Of a stretch of 64,000 nt of DNA, positions 1-11,938 are shown in pieces. Source of the stretch: Ischnura elegans. Its lineage: Eukaryota; Arthropoda; Insecta; Odonata; Coenagrionidae. The position numbers were made by a program, and so were the translations under genes. The notes beneath the pieces are model-generated. The model was not told the DNA's origin and made no database searches. It saw only the letters and a list, made by a program, of their open reading frames with translations. The stretch's first letter is position 1, and each line of letters begins with the position of its first letter. Location: NCBI RefSeq assembly GCF_921293095.1, contig NC_060246.1:89401030-89465029 (forward strand), written 5' to 3'.

Positions 1-497
1 AGTTTTTCAGTTATTTACAATGACTGTAATGAAATGAATTTTGATGTATGAATATAAAGAAATGTCTGAATATAATGCAATGGCTTTTTGAGAAATCTGT
101 GAAATTTTTAAATGGTGACTTTACTTTTGGAATAATTTCAATATGAATACTGCTGAATAATCAAACTCCATCACTAGAAGTAAAAGTTGGCAAAATTTGT
201 AGCCCAACTAGGTCCTCCCTTTGTTATTACAAAGTTAAAATCAAAATCTCGGAAGTTTTACTGGTGCTATTCAATTCGAAAGATATTTATTTGTTTCCAA
301 ATAGAAACTATTAAGCTATATTTTAGACTTTTAGCTTTAATTGTTACAGCCATACCGATGATAAAAGATGCAGCTCAGTTTCCATTACTACCGTTCAAAA
401 TTCTACATACGAAAATAACTCATTACATAATTATTATTCTAAATTAATTTCAATAGTTGAAAAATCAATAATCACCGGTGGAAAATTACTACTTTAC

Positions 498-579
498 CTG
501 CTATTTAGGTATTTTTGAATACCTCCAAAAAATGTGTTTCTCGATAGAAAGTGTTCCATCATTCTGGCCAAACATGCAC
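498..579 (-). CDS. APN-A exon 6 (last exon of gene A in window)
   Basis: 82 nt. Codes for [20 protein letters not shown] then QKYLNS, matching the [10 protein letters not shown] region of gene B. Acceptor CGTATTCCAG, donor AG|GTAAAG, phase 2. No further exon is recognisable in 1-497, which is intron. Confidence 0.9.
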
Positions 580-3500
580 CTGGAATACGATTTTATCAGT
601 AGTTAATAGAAGTACCATAAAATGGAATGTAAAAGAATTGCATTGAAGGGTTTAATATCTCCCATGAATGAATTACCTATTTGTAATTGTTCCAATGAGT
701 GATAAAATTTTGAAGATGAAATGGATTCCCAAATTAGAATATTCAAACCTTTCGACGCCATATGTAATTTTACATAAATACCGCCAGCACTTCAGTCTCG
801 GCTAAATTTTGAAAATACGCCTCCGTTATAAGTTGAGAGGCGTTACCAAGAAGGCGATAATGTAAATAATTGCCATTTTATTTTCAAAATTGAAGTAAAT
901 TGGTTTATTAAACGTCTTACAATAGCCGTAGTGCTCAGGATTTATAATCCTTAGGACAAAATGGCATTTGGATCTAATTTCCCAAGATATTTGGAAATTA
1001 AACGGCTAATTTAGGTGTCTATTGTCTACTGCCTAAAATTAGTCTTCTCCGGACACAAAGCCAAAAATCAGACAAATGTGCCGAACGTGAGGTAACGGCC
1101 GTGTCCGTCCTGCAAGATAGAGATATTTCTTTGGTTTTCCGGTATTGAATGTTAAACTGATGTAGTTAAGGGTAGCTGAAGTAAACTGCACCAGAAGATA
1201 GTATTGTCTGTATTCAGCATTTTCGTGACAGCTTTAAAAATGAAGACATTGGACCTTTCATAACAATTTAATTAGCTATGGATGTTTTTTATGCGCAATG
1301 GCTACCCATTTTCGCACTTGCTGATTATCCTATCATTAGCCATTCTTACAAGAAATTACATTTAGCACGAATGGCTACTGTGTTGGAGGGATAATATTAA
1401 GCAAGATGGGATGCAATAAAATTACATTTCAATTTAAAGTGACTGGTAATAGACCTTACGTAGAGTTTTAGAGGGATGTTCAAAATGGGGATTATGAAAA
1501 GGCGGAGTGATTTTCAAAATACTCCATATAAACCCTAATTAACCGATAGAATAGTTAATTAAGGGTAAAATCTCTGGTGAAAACCAAAATAATATGAATA
1601 GCTCATTATCAATCAAAAATTTAATAAAATTGAGAAACTGCATTATGCATTCTTACCTTTATTATAAGTTATTTCGTCGAGCATGGCATTTATTCTGTCA
1701 ACTGTAATGACGTCAGCGGAAATGGGGTGAGGCCTGTCCAAAGCATCACTCGTAAACTCAGTGTGTTGTTGTTGAGGAACAAATTGTTCCATCATTCTCC
1801 ATGACGGATGCATCTGAAAAGTATATTAGAAAATTAACACTTGTTGAAATTGGTATTAAATTAATTTTATTAAAATAAATTCTTCGATAAAACATGTCAC
1901 TAAATGGGCCCGGGTTCAAATCCCGTCGTTGACAGAGGATTTTCAGCGACTGGCTGATCCGTTCTTGAGTGTTGTATTGTGGACACTTGAAATTCAGTAT
2001 TCCGTCCGCTGGATGGGACGTTGAACCGTGGTCCCCTTGCCGCCTTACGTTAAGTGCAAGATAATGCCGAGTAGCCCTGGTGTTTCGTTCCACATGCTTG
2101 TCTAAATGTGACGTTTTGTTTTGGAGTCGTGCTATGAACTTTATATATTTGTTGCAAACGATGATTAATGGGTAGAGAAAATGTCAGTTCATTTTTTTCA
2201 GTTGAACTATCGTCATATCATCAATGCGGCAACCCGTCACCAATACCCTCTCAATTTCAACTCTTTACTTTAGTATAAATATAAAACTTAGAACAGTTGT
2301 AATTACTCAATTTGGGTATTTTCTCAAAGCTATGAGATACGTTACATGATTCTGGATATTGCTCCTTTGCTTACGCGATTACCACTCATAGCAAGTTCTG
2401 CAATTAGTCATGCCCCTTTGGACGCCATCCAAATAATTCGTCCGGGAGAAGTCGGGAGAGGGAGTGGTCTTTCTCGATTGCCAGATTTAACCGGGACAAA
2501 AGCAGGCGAATAAATGTATTAAACACGGCGCTGAGATTTAGTGAAATTCTCTGATCCAAAATAACGCCGTCTATAGTAATCAACTGCACATGTCCTCGTA
2601 AGTGTTTGAATATGCCGTCAGAGAACTATGTGAAAATATTTTCCCGAATTTTAGTGAAACTTTAATGGCCTAATTGGCTTTTAAGTTATCTTATATCTCT
2701 GTTTGTCCTCAGGCCATACCTGACATGTTAAAATATGTGCATTAATTGGCTTCGTAAACCCTCTTATGATAACTATTTAATATAAATAATGAGCATATAT
2801 TCACACGAGTTTTATGAAAAAGCATTGTCTCCTCAACTCGCGTGAATTGGTTTTAGTACACTTAATCATATGATTGCCAGGATGTAAGGAATAGGCACGT
2901 TTTTTCACTTGTAGGACCGGAAGAGTCCACAATAGAATAAAATACAAACTTACTAAGTCGACGATTGCGTACTGGAAGTATGTAGCGAATCCTTCTTTAA
3001 TCCAAGAAAACTTCCACCATTCGGGTGTGACCAAGTTTCCGAACCACTGATGCGCTACCTCATGCGCTACCACGGCTGTCCACTCCTGCTTTTCTTCGAA
3101 TGTAGACGACCCATTCCGGTACAGTAGCACAATCTCTCTGGGAAAAGAAACAAGGATTGTGTCAGCGGAAAATATTTGGAGGTAAATATTGAGATCCGTG
3201 ATACTTGAAATACCCCTGTCTGAGCATTTAGTTTTTAGACCTATTTATTCCTCTAAAAATGCAATCTTATTATATTTTAATCATTGATTAAAATAGAGTC
3301 TTATCCTTGGATATCCAAACGCTTTCATGTTTTCTTTCCCATTTGAAGATATCTGTCAATATGAAGTGACGGGATTCAATATTATTAGAGGGCTGAAGCC
3401 GATTAGATTTTTGCCTTGGAAAGTAGAAAGCAAAGGCCGTATTAATAGGCCCTTTTTATCCATATCCGGAAATGTAACCTCAATTGGTTGGATCAAATAT

Positions 3501-6500
3501 TTTTTAGCCGTCCATCATTGACTCAGTATCAATACATTTAGGAAATGTCCTTTAAAAACTCTTTTCCGATAACATATAAGTGAATCTAGCCCCATACTAT
3601 TTTGTGACCTCACCAAAATTATCCGTAATCACCGTCTGTAATCCAGAATGAAATGGCAACGATGCCAATGACCTACACTGTAGAATGAGCTGATGTTTCA
3701 TTGCGGTTTCAAAATTGATTATGAGATTTAGACATTATGAAAGCGCCACGAAAATATCAAATTAAAAATAAAAACAGAGGTACAATTGTCCTTTCTGTGC
3801 TGGTTCAAGTGATAAGAGTTTGATAAGAGTGATAATGTCTATTTTCCACCGCGATGCTTGTCTCCCACTTGTGTTTTGTCATTGATCTATCTTGCACGTG
3901 CATCTTATATCTAAATGATTGTGTACCTAGGTTTATAAACAACATAAAAAATATTCTACTTAAAAATTTAGACTTTCGAAAGGCCCTTTGAGCTGCCCAT
4001 TCTTTATCCTGTTTTTGTGGGAAATACCGAAATGTAATGATTTATTGGTTCCAATTCATATAATGGATTTGATGTGTCATGTGGGTAAAATTTTGTGCAA
4101 GTTATCTTGATCAATTGGGTAATTCCTTAAAACATTGGATCCAATCAAATCAATGTGTTGTCTATTGTGTGAGTTGCTTATAAATTTAAAACATGTTAAA
4201 TTATACCAATTTTTTTTTGACCGGAATTGACTAAAATAATTACCGCTGAGTAGTTAATACGCGTTAAAGTTAGTTGGTTTAAAATAGAGGAAGTAGTGTG
4301 AACCATTTGAAACCTCTTCATTATTTTTCCGTGCTCTTCTTAAACTCACAGTGGTCACATGTCCTTGTCATCAAACAAGTTTACCTCAGTTTCCAAAGTC
4401 GTAAAAAATAGGGAATTCATACTTCTCGGGCCAATCAATATTCCAGTATAATTTTTGTAATTATGGATGTCTTTTCGTTTATAAAATCGATTTTTCATCG
4501 GTCATATTGGAAATGCGGATGTGAAAAAGTGTGATTCATTAATATCATCCTCATTTTTACACATTCTACCGCCTTAGAAAACTGTTGAAAAAATCTCATT
4601 GCAAACATATTGAGATTGCAGTATTCCATACTATCTAGGTGATGGTAATCGGAAAAATTCTCCCGCAAAAGTTGACTCCTTTTTTACAAAAAAACTTAGT
4701 CACTGAAGTAACCAATAGCACCGTGCTTCTTTTTTAGCATCTAAATTATATAGGTGCATATGTATTGTATTAAAATACATTTTACCCTGGCATTAATTTA
4801 CGATATCCACGATGCAATCATTTTTCAATGAATTTCATTTGAAATACTAACCTGAATGTTATAAGGCCCCAATTCTCCATTGCGCCTGCTTGGAAATCTG
4901 GAATCGCCACCAAATCCAATTTCGGAAGAGTGTAAGGGATATTAGTCAAGTTGCGCATCACATTAAGAGCATCACGAGTGACTTCGAGGCTGTAGCTTGT
5001 GTCCTCAACGGCTTCCTCACGAGACCACACTCGGATATCACCTTCCTCTCCAATGTTCGCTTTAAATTGTGTGACTATGAAAGCCACCAAATAGGTAGAC
5101 ATTTTTGGCGTTTCAGCGTAGTGGTCCCATACATAATTATCAGGTAACCTAGGGCTGAATATTCGAGAAATTATTTCGGTTATACACATCGTCATTCATG
5201 GAATATCTGCTATTTAAATGAATATTGTATGTGGGAATTGGAGCTAGTGATTTTGATGAAAATAGTCTTAGTTAATTAAACCATAAAATTAATAGAAACC
5301 ATTCTATTGACTCAAATGCCCTTGGGTCTTGAGTCAGGTTTTAAGATACCAACTCCTTGAAATCCTTTCAGGCTTGGCGTGTTGGAAATATGATATACAC
5401 AGCATGAAGTAAAAAACACAAATAGATATGTCCACACATATGTATATGCAACTCCACTACCGACCATGTTTTCGACACTCTTATGTCATCCTCAAGGTTG
5501 TTCATTCTTCACCTTGAGAATTACAAGAAGAGTGCCGAAACCGTGATCGGTGGTGAAGTTGTATATAAAACTGAGAAAATTACTATTTCGGTTTTATATT
5601 CTAAGATGGATATACCACCTACTGTTGATCCCCATACTTATTGAACTCTCATTAGTAATAGTATAAAAATGCGACATATCCCATGTACTTGGCGGAATAC
5701 AATATGGTGACTGGGTGGAACACAAATTACAGAGATAGTAGGTATGTGATATACTTACTCTGCTGCAGGTGGACCCAATGCCGGCATATTACTCAGGGAA
5801 ATCATGTCCTTGTCCCTTGCGATACTTATTGTGAAGTTCGCCTTGAGGTTAGGCTCGTCGAAACATGGGAAGGCTTTCCTGGCGTTGGTGGGCTCGAAGT
5901 GCGTCACTGCCATCCATCTGTAACGAAATCCATTTAATCTCCAAATTCATCCAGGAGGAAGGAAGAGGAAGTACTGACATTCAAAAGTCTTATTTCCTGA
6001 TCGAAAATTGTAAATACCTTAAAAATGAAATATTCAGCTGTTTCACTCCTGTAATGCTTTTGAACTCATTTCAAATTATTATGCCTTGAACATTCGGACT
6101 ATATTTATTTAATTAGGTGCTGCTATATTTATTTAACTGTTCCATTTATCAATAATAATAAAAAATAAAACGCAGAATCATATTTTTGAACGTAGGTTTT
6201 CGCAGCGAGAGGCATCGTTGCTAAAGGCTTCCGGGTGCAGCTGCGTGTTGCGCTGTCGTGCAAGCTTTGGCGTCCGTTACAGGGCGCATCATCAGGCGAT
6301 GAATGAAAATGCGGAAAAGATCGTCAAATATTATACTCAGATGGGGGAGGGTGGACGAGTATATTAATTGACAATCTTTTCCGAATTTTCATTCATCGCC
6401 TGATGATGCGCACTGTAATCGACGCGAAAGCTTGCACGACAAAGCGCAACACGCAGCTGCACCCGGAAGCCGTTAACAACGCAGAATCATATCGTCAGGG

Positions 6501-7857
6501 TCAAAAGTCAAGAATTCATCATGTTGTACTTAAATGACTAGAGTAAAAAGTATAACACTTGTAATAGTTAGCCCCCGTTTATAACAACTTCATTAGGTGT
6601 AACTCTCCCTAACTTGGCTCGGCTAACGATGATACTTGAGAGGTAAAAAAGATCGTCTACGGTTTGGCGGTGTCATTATTCAGCCTAACTCTACTTGACC
6701 TTCATTTTCTTTGAGCATAGCTAAACTTTCTCTTATATTCTGCTATTTGTAAGCATAACCGGTAGATCTCGATCAAAATTACTCTTGATTCGGTAACGTA
6801 TTTAAGAAAAGATTTGGCATTTCATCCATGAGAAATTTCTCAAATTGATCTGATTCTGGTCAACCAAGTTACACCGAGTCGAGTGCTTGTGAACGACGAT
6901 AAAATGATTCAAGAATTTTCCTGGTGAATTTAATACCATAATTTTTCTCGCGATTCTCATCGGGTGATTTAATTAAGCTCTAAAATTAAGTGTCAAGTGG
7001 ATTTTTTTGAATAAATTTATTAAAAATGTAATATAAGACCAAAAGGTATTTCTGCGGAGAACGGGATATCATAATGTACAATTATACGCAAGCAAATCGA
7101 ATAATCACTGATCCCCACTCTCATTAATGGGCGTAAAAAAGGATTGATATGAGTCAGAATTTTGGCAGCAGTGAGAGTATGTCCAGAAAATTATAGACGA
7201 TTCTTCCGTTGAAGCGTCGGTTTCGATGGGAAACATAACTCATTACGAAGCGCTTTTATCGTTTTTGTGATGCGTAACGTTTTTCGTAAGTATCGTATTA
7301 TTGTGACATACTCACCGAAGTTTCCCGTTTGCATCTTTATACGAGCTCCTATAGAATCCATTTAGATCGTCACGAAGTCTTCCTTGGAAGCTCATTGTAG
7401 CCTTGTAATTTTTTCCTGCAAGCATCGCATGCTCAAGGGTTACCATATGAAAATCGCGCTGTTCCATGTGCACTGAGTCTTTTATGGGAATCTCTTTTCC
7501 TTCTTGATCATCCTCCATCACTTTCTGCGTCGTAATTTGGAGGTCTTTGACATGCAAGACCAAAATATCAGTCGAATCGAGGACGTTGAACCTAATTTCT
7601 ACAACTCCATAGAATGAGAAATTTCCTTTTTCGAAGAAAGGAACAATCTTGAGGTGATATGTTTCAGGGATAACTCCTTTAGGTAGCCGGTAATATTCCG
7701 GATGTTTTGGGTCCTCTGCAACAAACGTCCTAAGGATGATTTTAGGTAATTTCGCCTTTGAGAGTGCAACAGATTCATAGCGAATTTCTCCATGGACAGC
7801 AGCCGTCAATGAGGTGCAGAAAAGAGCTGTGACGACCCAGGTCACTTTCAGATCCAT
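498..7857 (-). CDS. Aminopeptidase N-like M1 metallopeptidase, gene A (3' part off window)
   Basis: Seen: six exons on the minus strand, joined in frame: 7857-7316, 5917-5759, 5154-4852, 3137-2954, 1813-1657, 579-498; all have AG acceptors and GT donors. The start [19 protein letters not shown] is a good signal peptide with likely cleavage after AVHG. Residues 324-328 are GAMEN (substrate N-terminus recognition), H360/E361/H364 with E383 form the HEXXH-(18)-E zinc site, and the ITYNKG tyrosine in exon 5 matches the catalytic tyrosine of M1 enzymes. Known: M1 enzymes remove N-terminal residues from peptides; insect copies act mainly in midgut digestion. Exons 7-14 (C-terminal half) must lie left of position 1. 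Introns 580-1656, 1814-2953, 3138-4851, 5155-5758 and 5918-7315 hold only repeats noted separately. Function in this species is inferred. Confidence 0.93.
1657..1813 (-). CDS. APN-A exon 5: catalytic tyrosine
   Basis: 157 nt. Starts [16 protein letters not shown], continues with a RPHPI segment and ends [11 protein letters not shown] plus one base. The tyrosine in ITYNK aligns with the transition-state tyrosine of the M1 family. Acceptor TACTTTTCAG, donor AAAG|GTAAGA. Confidence 0.92.
1893..2105 (+). repeat. tRNA-derived SINE-like repeat in APN-A intron 4
   Basis: Begins with a pol III B-box-like stretch (CCCGGGTTCAAATCCCGTCG at 1908-1927) followed by a GC-richer body (TCCGTCCGCTGGATGGGACG at 2002-2021) unlike the AT-rich intron around it. 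The frame on the other strand reads RRDLNPGPF, a frequent by-product of such SINE heads. No intact tRNA fold upstream is visible. Confidence 0.5.
2954..3137 (-). CDS. APN-A exon 4: HEXXH zinc-binding site
   Basis: 184 nt. Contains [20 protein letters not shown] and then [11 protein letters not shown], giving HEVAH and the third zinc ligand E after 18 residues. The end differs from B and C (YAIVDL instead of CAAADF or CTATDV). Acceptor TTTTCCCAG, donor GTAAGT, ends in phase 0. Confidence 0.95.
4852..5154 (-). CDS. APN-A exon 3: GAMEN motif
   Basis: 303 nt. Starts [20 protein letters not shown] and ends with [17 protein letters not shown], which contains the GAMEN exopeptidase motif. Acceptor AATATTCAG, donor CAG|GTTAGT. 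Length identical to exon 3 in genes B and C. Confidence 0.94.
5365..5630 (+). repeat. Dispersed repeat with internal hairpin, family 1 copy (APN-A intron 2)
   Basis: Starts with CAGGCTTGGCGTGTTGGAAA; includes CCACTACCGACCATGTTTTC, then a stem formed by CTCAAGGT / ACCTTGAG around 5493-5519, and an inverted return CGAAACCGTGATCGGTGGTG. Related stretches lie at 23830-23940 and 31480-31650 in the opposite orientation. No coding capacity. Confidence 0.5.
5759..5917 (-). CDS. APN-A exon 2
   Basis: 159 nt. Codes for [20 protein letters not shown], the [10 protein letters not shown] signature of M1 N-terminal domains, then [20 protein letters not shown]. Acceptor GTTACAG, donor GA|GTAAGT, phase 2 to phase 2. 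Same length as exon 2 of gene B. Confidence 0.93.
6169..6492. mobile_element. Long foldback element with 15-bp target duplication
   Basis: Two arms (6226-6338 and 6357-6471) are near-perfect inverted copies (GGCTTCCGGGTGCAGCTGCG and its complement) with a loop of about 18 bases. The 15-bp direct repeat AACGCAGAATCATAT flanks it at 6169-6183 and 6478-6492. About 40 bp of non-palindromic sequence lies between the left duplication and the left arm. Class of mobiliser is not evident. Confidence 0.65.
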
Positions 7858-7866
7858 CGCTGAAGT
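7316..7866 (-). CDS. APN-A exon 1: signal peptide and N-terminal domain
   Basis: Coding part is 7857-7316 (542 nt); nine bases of 5' leader follow an acceptor (CTAATTTCAG) ending at 7867, so an upstream untranslated exon is implied. Codes for the signal peptide, then the M1 N-terminal beta domain ([20 protein letters not shown]; sequon in KGNFSF). The donor GTGAGT follows a phase-2 end (CTT CG), exactly as in gene B. Confidence 0.92.
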
Positions 7867-10800
7867 CTGAAATTAGAAATGGAACGACATGTAACAAAGA
7901 CCTTTATACCATGGTACGAAATACATCCAGCTGAAAGAAGATGACTACCATTCCCTAAAAATATTGCATTTGATATCATTCAAGTTCGTCTTGCTACACT
8001 CACTGAATAAATCTCTGCATTATCATCAACGGAATGGAGTAATTCAATTAATAAACTTTCACTGGTCAAATAAACCTTACTTCTGGATTGGTCAAATCGA
8101 ATTAATATTAAATGCTGCCTTTTAAATGATTCCTAGGTTTATTTTTAAATAGACTCTCTATGTATCATTTGACAAAATGAACGATTTTACTGAGAGTCGA
8201 GCCATCATCAGTTTAATGATTCGAAATAGAAGTTTCGTCTCATTTTCTTAATCGAAGCAGGTTCTTACATCTCTTGCACCTCATAGTAAATTCTTGTTGA
8301 ACTAATTGTCGCTCCTCCTTTCCATCGGGAATATGGGCTTCATACTCCTGGTACGTCATGGAAGTCATCGAGAATAATAAGCCTGCAGTCATTCACACTA
8401 TCCCATCTACAGTGCGCGCCTTATCACTTTTTAACATTATTTCTATTACCTCTGCAAAATATTTTACCTCTACAATGAAATAAGGTGTCATTGATTTTCA
8501 ACTCATTGAACACAGAAATGTGTCATACTTACGTAATAATTTCCTGATAGGTAACTAAAAATAATTATTTAGTAGCGCAATATGGGATTAGAGATCACAA
8601 TATGCCGGTCCTTATTAATCCGACACATCTATTCACCTCTGTTAGCGCAAGTCCGCTTGTGCGTTGTGTATTTTCATTCCTAATGCCATCAATTCCGCTC
8701 CGGTGTTTGACTTATATTGCTATAACAAGCATTTCCGGTTGTTGGAAAGATATGTTTGGCGTGCGTCTATAGTTTACTCACCAAATTTTTAATTCTTTCT
8801 AGATTTTCTGTTTAGTTTTGATATCAGATACTTCCCTTTCAAAAGATCCGTATGCTTCCGTTAGCCTAGTGATTTTCCATAAGTAAGTTACAGAAAGAAA
8901 TAGGCAGCTTGGATATGAACGGCTAGACAAGATCAAATAACTATAGCAGTTCGTCGCCAAGAGTCGCAAGCATTTAGTATGGCTTCTGGTGACTCGACAT
9001 TTCATCTTCAATTGTATCATAGTTATCAATTATCTCGACAGTTATTACCTGCAATTGAGTAAATTAAAATTACAACTGGTATCCTTTCGCGATAAATACA
9101 TATTTTCCTCTTGTAAAAAGTCAATAGAAACTTATTCTAATGTAGGCAACTGGTTATCATTAGAGCGCGACTTATTTAAGACTAAAAATCTTTTGTCCAT
9201 TCGTAAATGATGGACTTGTGTGCTTATAAATTTATATCTTCACCAATTTATCGAAAAATATAATTTTAAAAACTTTTTTAGAGAATTCTTGGGACATTTT
9301 CTGGCGGCGTGCAAGCGTTTTTTTCCGCGTGCAGGGACTTTTTCTGATAAAAAAGACTTCTCTGGCACTTATTATTTGATCGCCACTCCTAAGTAAATAT
9401 TTGATGAGGTAATCCGTTCTCAGCTCAAAACTAGACGCACCAGCCGTACCAATCGCTCCATCCGAAATGGTTCTAGACGTGGTCATGATTGTGAAATCTT
9501 TTGGTAACTGACGGAGCCCCTCGTTTAGCCCCTATTTCAGAACCGTGAAGAAACAATCTCTCCTTTTTCCACAAATACGTCTGCACGTATATGCAAATAA
9601 GAAAGTACAAGGAAAATTTTAGTTTTTATTTGGCTCCGCGCTGTAGGATTGATCAGAAAGCTCACTGGTCACTTGCAGACCTTCTCAAAAGAAATAAAAT
9701 AGGCTAGTGTTGCGGGTTGCATTGCAACAATATTAGATATAAAAAAAATAATTTATATTTATAAATAATTTATAAATAAATGAAATATAATATAAAATAT
9801 AAATAATTTATAAATGTTAATAATTAATAAATAAGTTAAATATTTGATTGAATTTCGGAGTGGTAGAAATTTTAAAAATTGCAGTAAATCTTTTTCAATC
9901 ATTTTATGGGCTGATTTTACATGATTTATATGTCTCCATTGGATATCCCGAGTAAAATATGAATTCTGGTGTCACCAAATGCTCATGGCCAGAAATTGTG
10001 AGAAGCCTGGGTGAATTTAACAACATTGAGGTTTTATAGCACTTCCGTCTTTGATTTATAGCGCGGAAGATGTCAATGTTTACCGTTTTTGTCATGCATT
10101 TCATCTTGTAAGCTTGTTTTTTAAATAAATCCTCAAGATTTGGTGATATTGTTTTTTCTGTAAGTGCTATCCAAAAATTAAATTTTCAGTTCAGAATAGA
10201 AACTTATTAGTAATATCTTCGTTTTGACAGTGTTATGTACGAAAATGATAATGGAAGGAACTTATTTTGATAGAAAAAGCCATTATTAAAGTATTTTACG
10301 ATTAAAGATCAGCAAAAATAGTTTAATTATCAAATCATTTGAACTATCGCCATTAGACAAAATAGTGCTGCATTTGCGGTGCAGTTGGGTCTATTTTTAT
10401 TAAAAAATACTCTTAGTTTGATTGTTACATTTTTTCCCTCAAAGGCAGTAATCTTGGCTTGATTGAAAGTCACTAAGTCCCATTATACAGCAAATATATT
10501 GGAGAAGAGAGGGCACTTTAAATTTCCTAACTTTTACTTTAAAATGTTGAAAATGAAACGAAAATGCCACATCCGCTATTTTAGTGTTAATACGCGTGTT
10601 AACATAAACCACCTATCTTACATGCCTCAGTGACATATAGTATCTTCAAAAAGTCAATATTAATGGCTATTGGGGTAAACTACGTTAAGACTTTAAATTT
10701 GCAAACGTTTCCTCTCGTTTACAAGAGACCTCATAAAGACTATTTGCCTGACGGACGAACATGGACCACGAAAGTTTTACTGACATCTCCAGAAAGTAAA

Positions 10801-11938
10801 CCCTATACTACATCTATCCGCCATTTCAATAGGGTGGAGATAACTCTGAGACTCTTTCCCCTCAGTTTCTATACCGGTAGCAGCCTTTCATTTTTATAAA
10901 AAATGCAAACATCTCATTAAAATATGTACCAGTGAATAATTCACTGCAATCACCTCCTGCTTTTGTTTTCAAATCCATAATGTTACATGTCTATAATCAA
11001 AATTGAAGTATTCACAAAATAAGTGAAGTGAGATAAGTGTGGCGATTGACATGACGTGTTAGTGTATCCTAGGTAAATCAAACTTGTTATGAGTAAAAAA
11101 TATTCATTCTTTCTGTAAGCTTATTGATGATTCCAAAAAATGGATTTTGAACCCACTATTCGCTATAAAAAGACATGATCCTTCATCTACTGAGTGAGGA
11201 AATTTCATTCCTGAAATTTACTATGGGAAACAATAGATATTAATGTATTAATAAGATAGTATTGGATTTGTATCCCTGCCCACAAATGTTAGCTCATATG
11301 TCTGATTCGGGCTTTTCCATTCCAGACCCAGAACGCGACATCCCAATTCCCATTCCAGCATTCAAAATGCCGCATCTCTATTGGTATTCTTATTCGTCGA
11401 AGCAATTTTCATTGCATCCACGGGGTTAACGATGACTGATGTCAACTCCACAAATTATGGTAGGTTTACTTCTGTTGACATCGAATAACGCAATATTACC
11501 CAATTTTACTTTTAAATAACATCAAAAATGTATAGATTTTCAGCTCTGTTCAGGAACAATTTATCTGGTGTTTGGTCCCTGCGGGGAATTTCTCCCCCTT
11601 ACCGCACACCAACGCAGTTACATTTCTGACTTACAAGGTGGACAAACACGGAGAATTATACGGCCAATTGAGAATTTCTTTTCTATAATTTCCGAGGCCG
11701 TAGAAGCTCAACCCTCATTTTTGCAATAATAATAACTAATAAAAATTAATATTAATAATTAAATTAATAAGTATCATTCATTAAACAATTGTAATAATAA
11801 GCAATAAAAGTAAAATTTCAGAGAGTACGATTATATAAATAAAATATGGTTGCTCACATCTCTGCTTCCCGACTTTTGATGAGAATGTGAGTATTATGCT
11901 CTGCGTCCATAATACGGTGTTTAATGCACTCTTTCTGA
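7867..11938. other. Upstream intergenic stretch of APN-A, no gene seen
   Basis: AT-rich, with low-complexity TTTATAAATAA-type sequence at about 9740-9840. Short ORFs here (for example 9486-9232 minus, 10630-10899 plus) show no family motif, no splice partners and no codon bias I can argue for. A 5' leader exon of gene A must lie somewhere in it. Confidence 0.5.
8637..8718 (-). promoter_or_regulatory. Possible promoter and 5' untranslated exon of APN-A
   Basis: On the minus strand AATATAAG (8711-8718) is followed about 74 bases later by ACAGAG|GTGAAT, a usable donor with the exon edge at 8637. This layout mimics the better gene B promoter. Weak: other donors exist nearby, for example GTGAGT ending near 8780. 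Confidence 0.25.

Noticed and set aside
1908-1927. tRNA gene at a B-box-like stretch
   Set aside because: No matching acceptor stem or A box with tRNA spacing; the downstream body is SINE-like.
2404-2589. Minus ORF as an extra APN-A exon
   Set aside because: Frame continuity runs directly from exon 4 to exon 5; no good splice sites or homology.
4890-5147. Plus-strand ORF of 85 codons
   Set aside because: Shadow of APN-A exon 3 on the opposite strand.
9232-9486. Minus ORF of 84 codons as a gene
   Set aside because: No family signature, no splice partners and AT-rich tail typical of chance ORFs.
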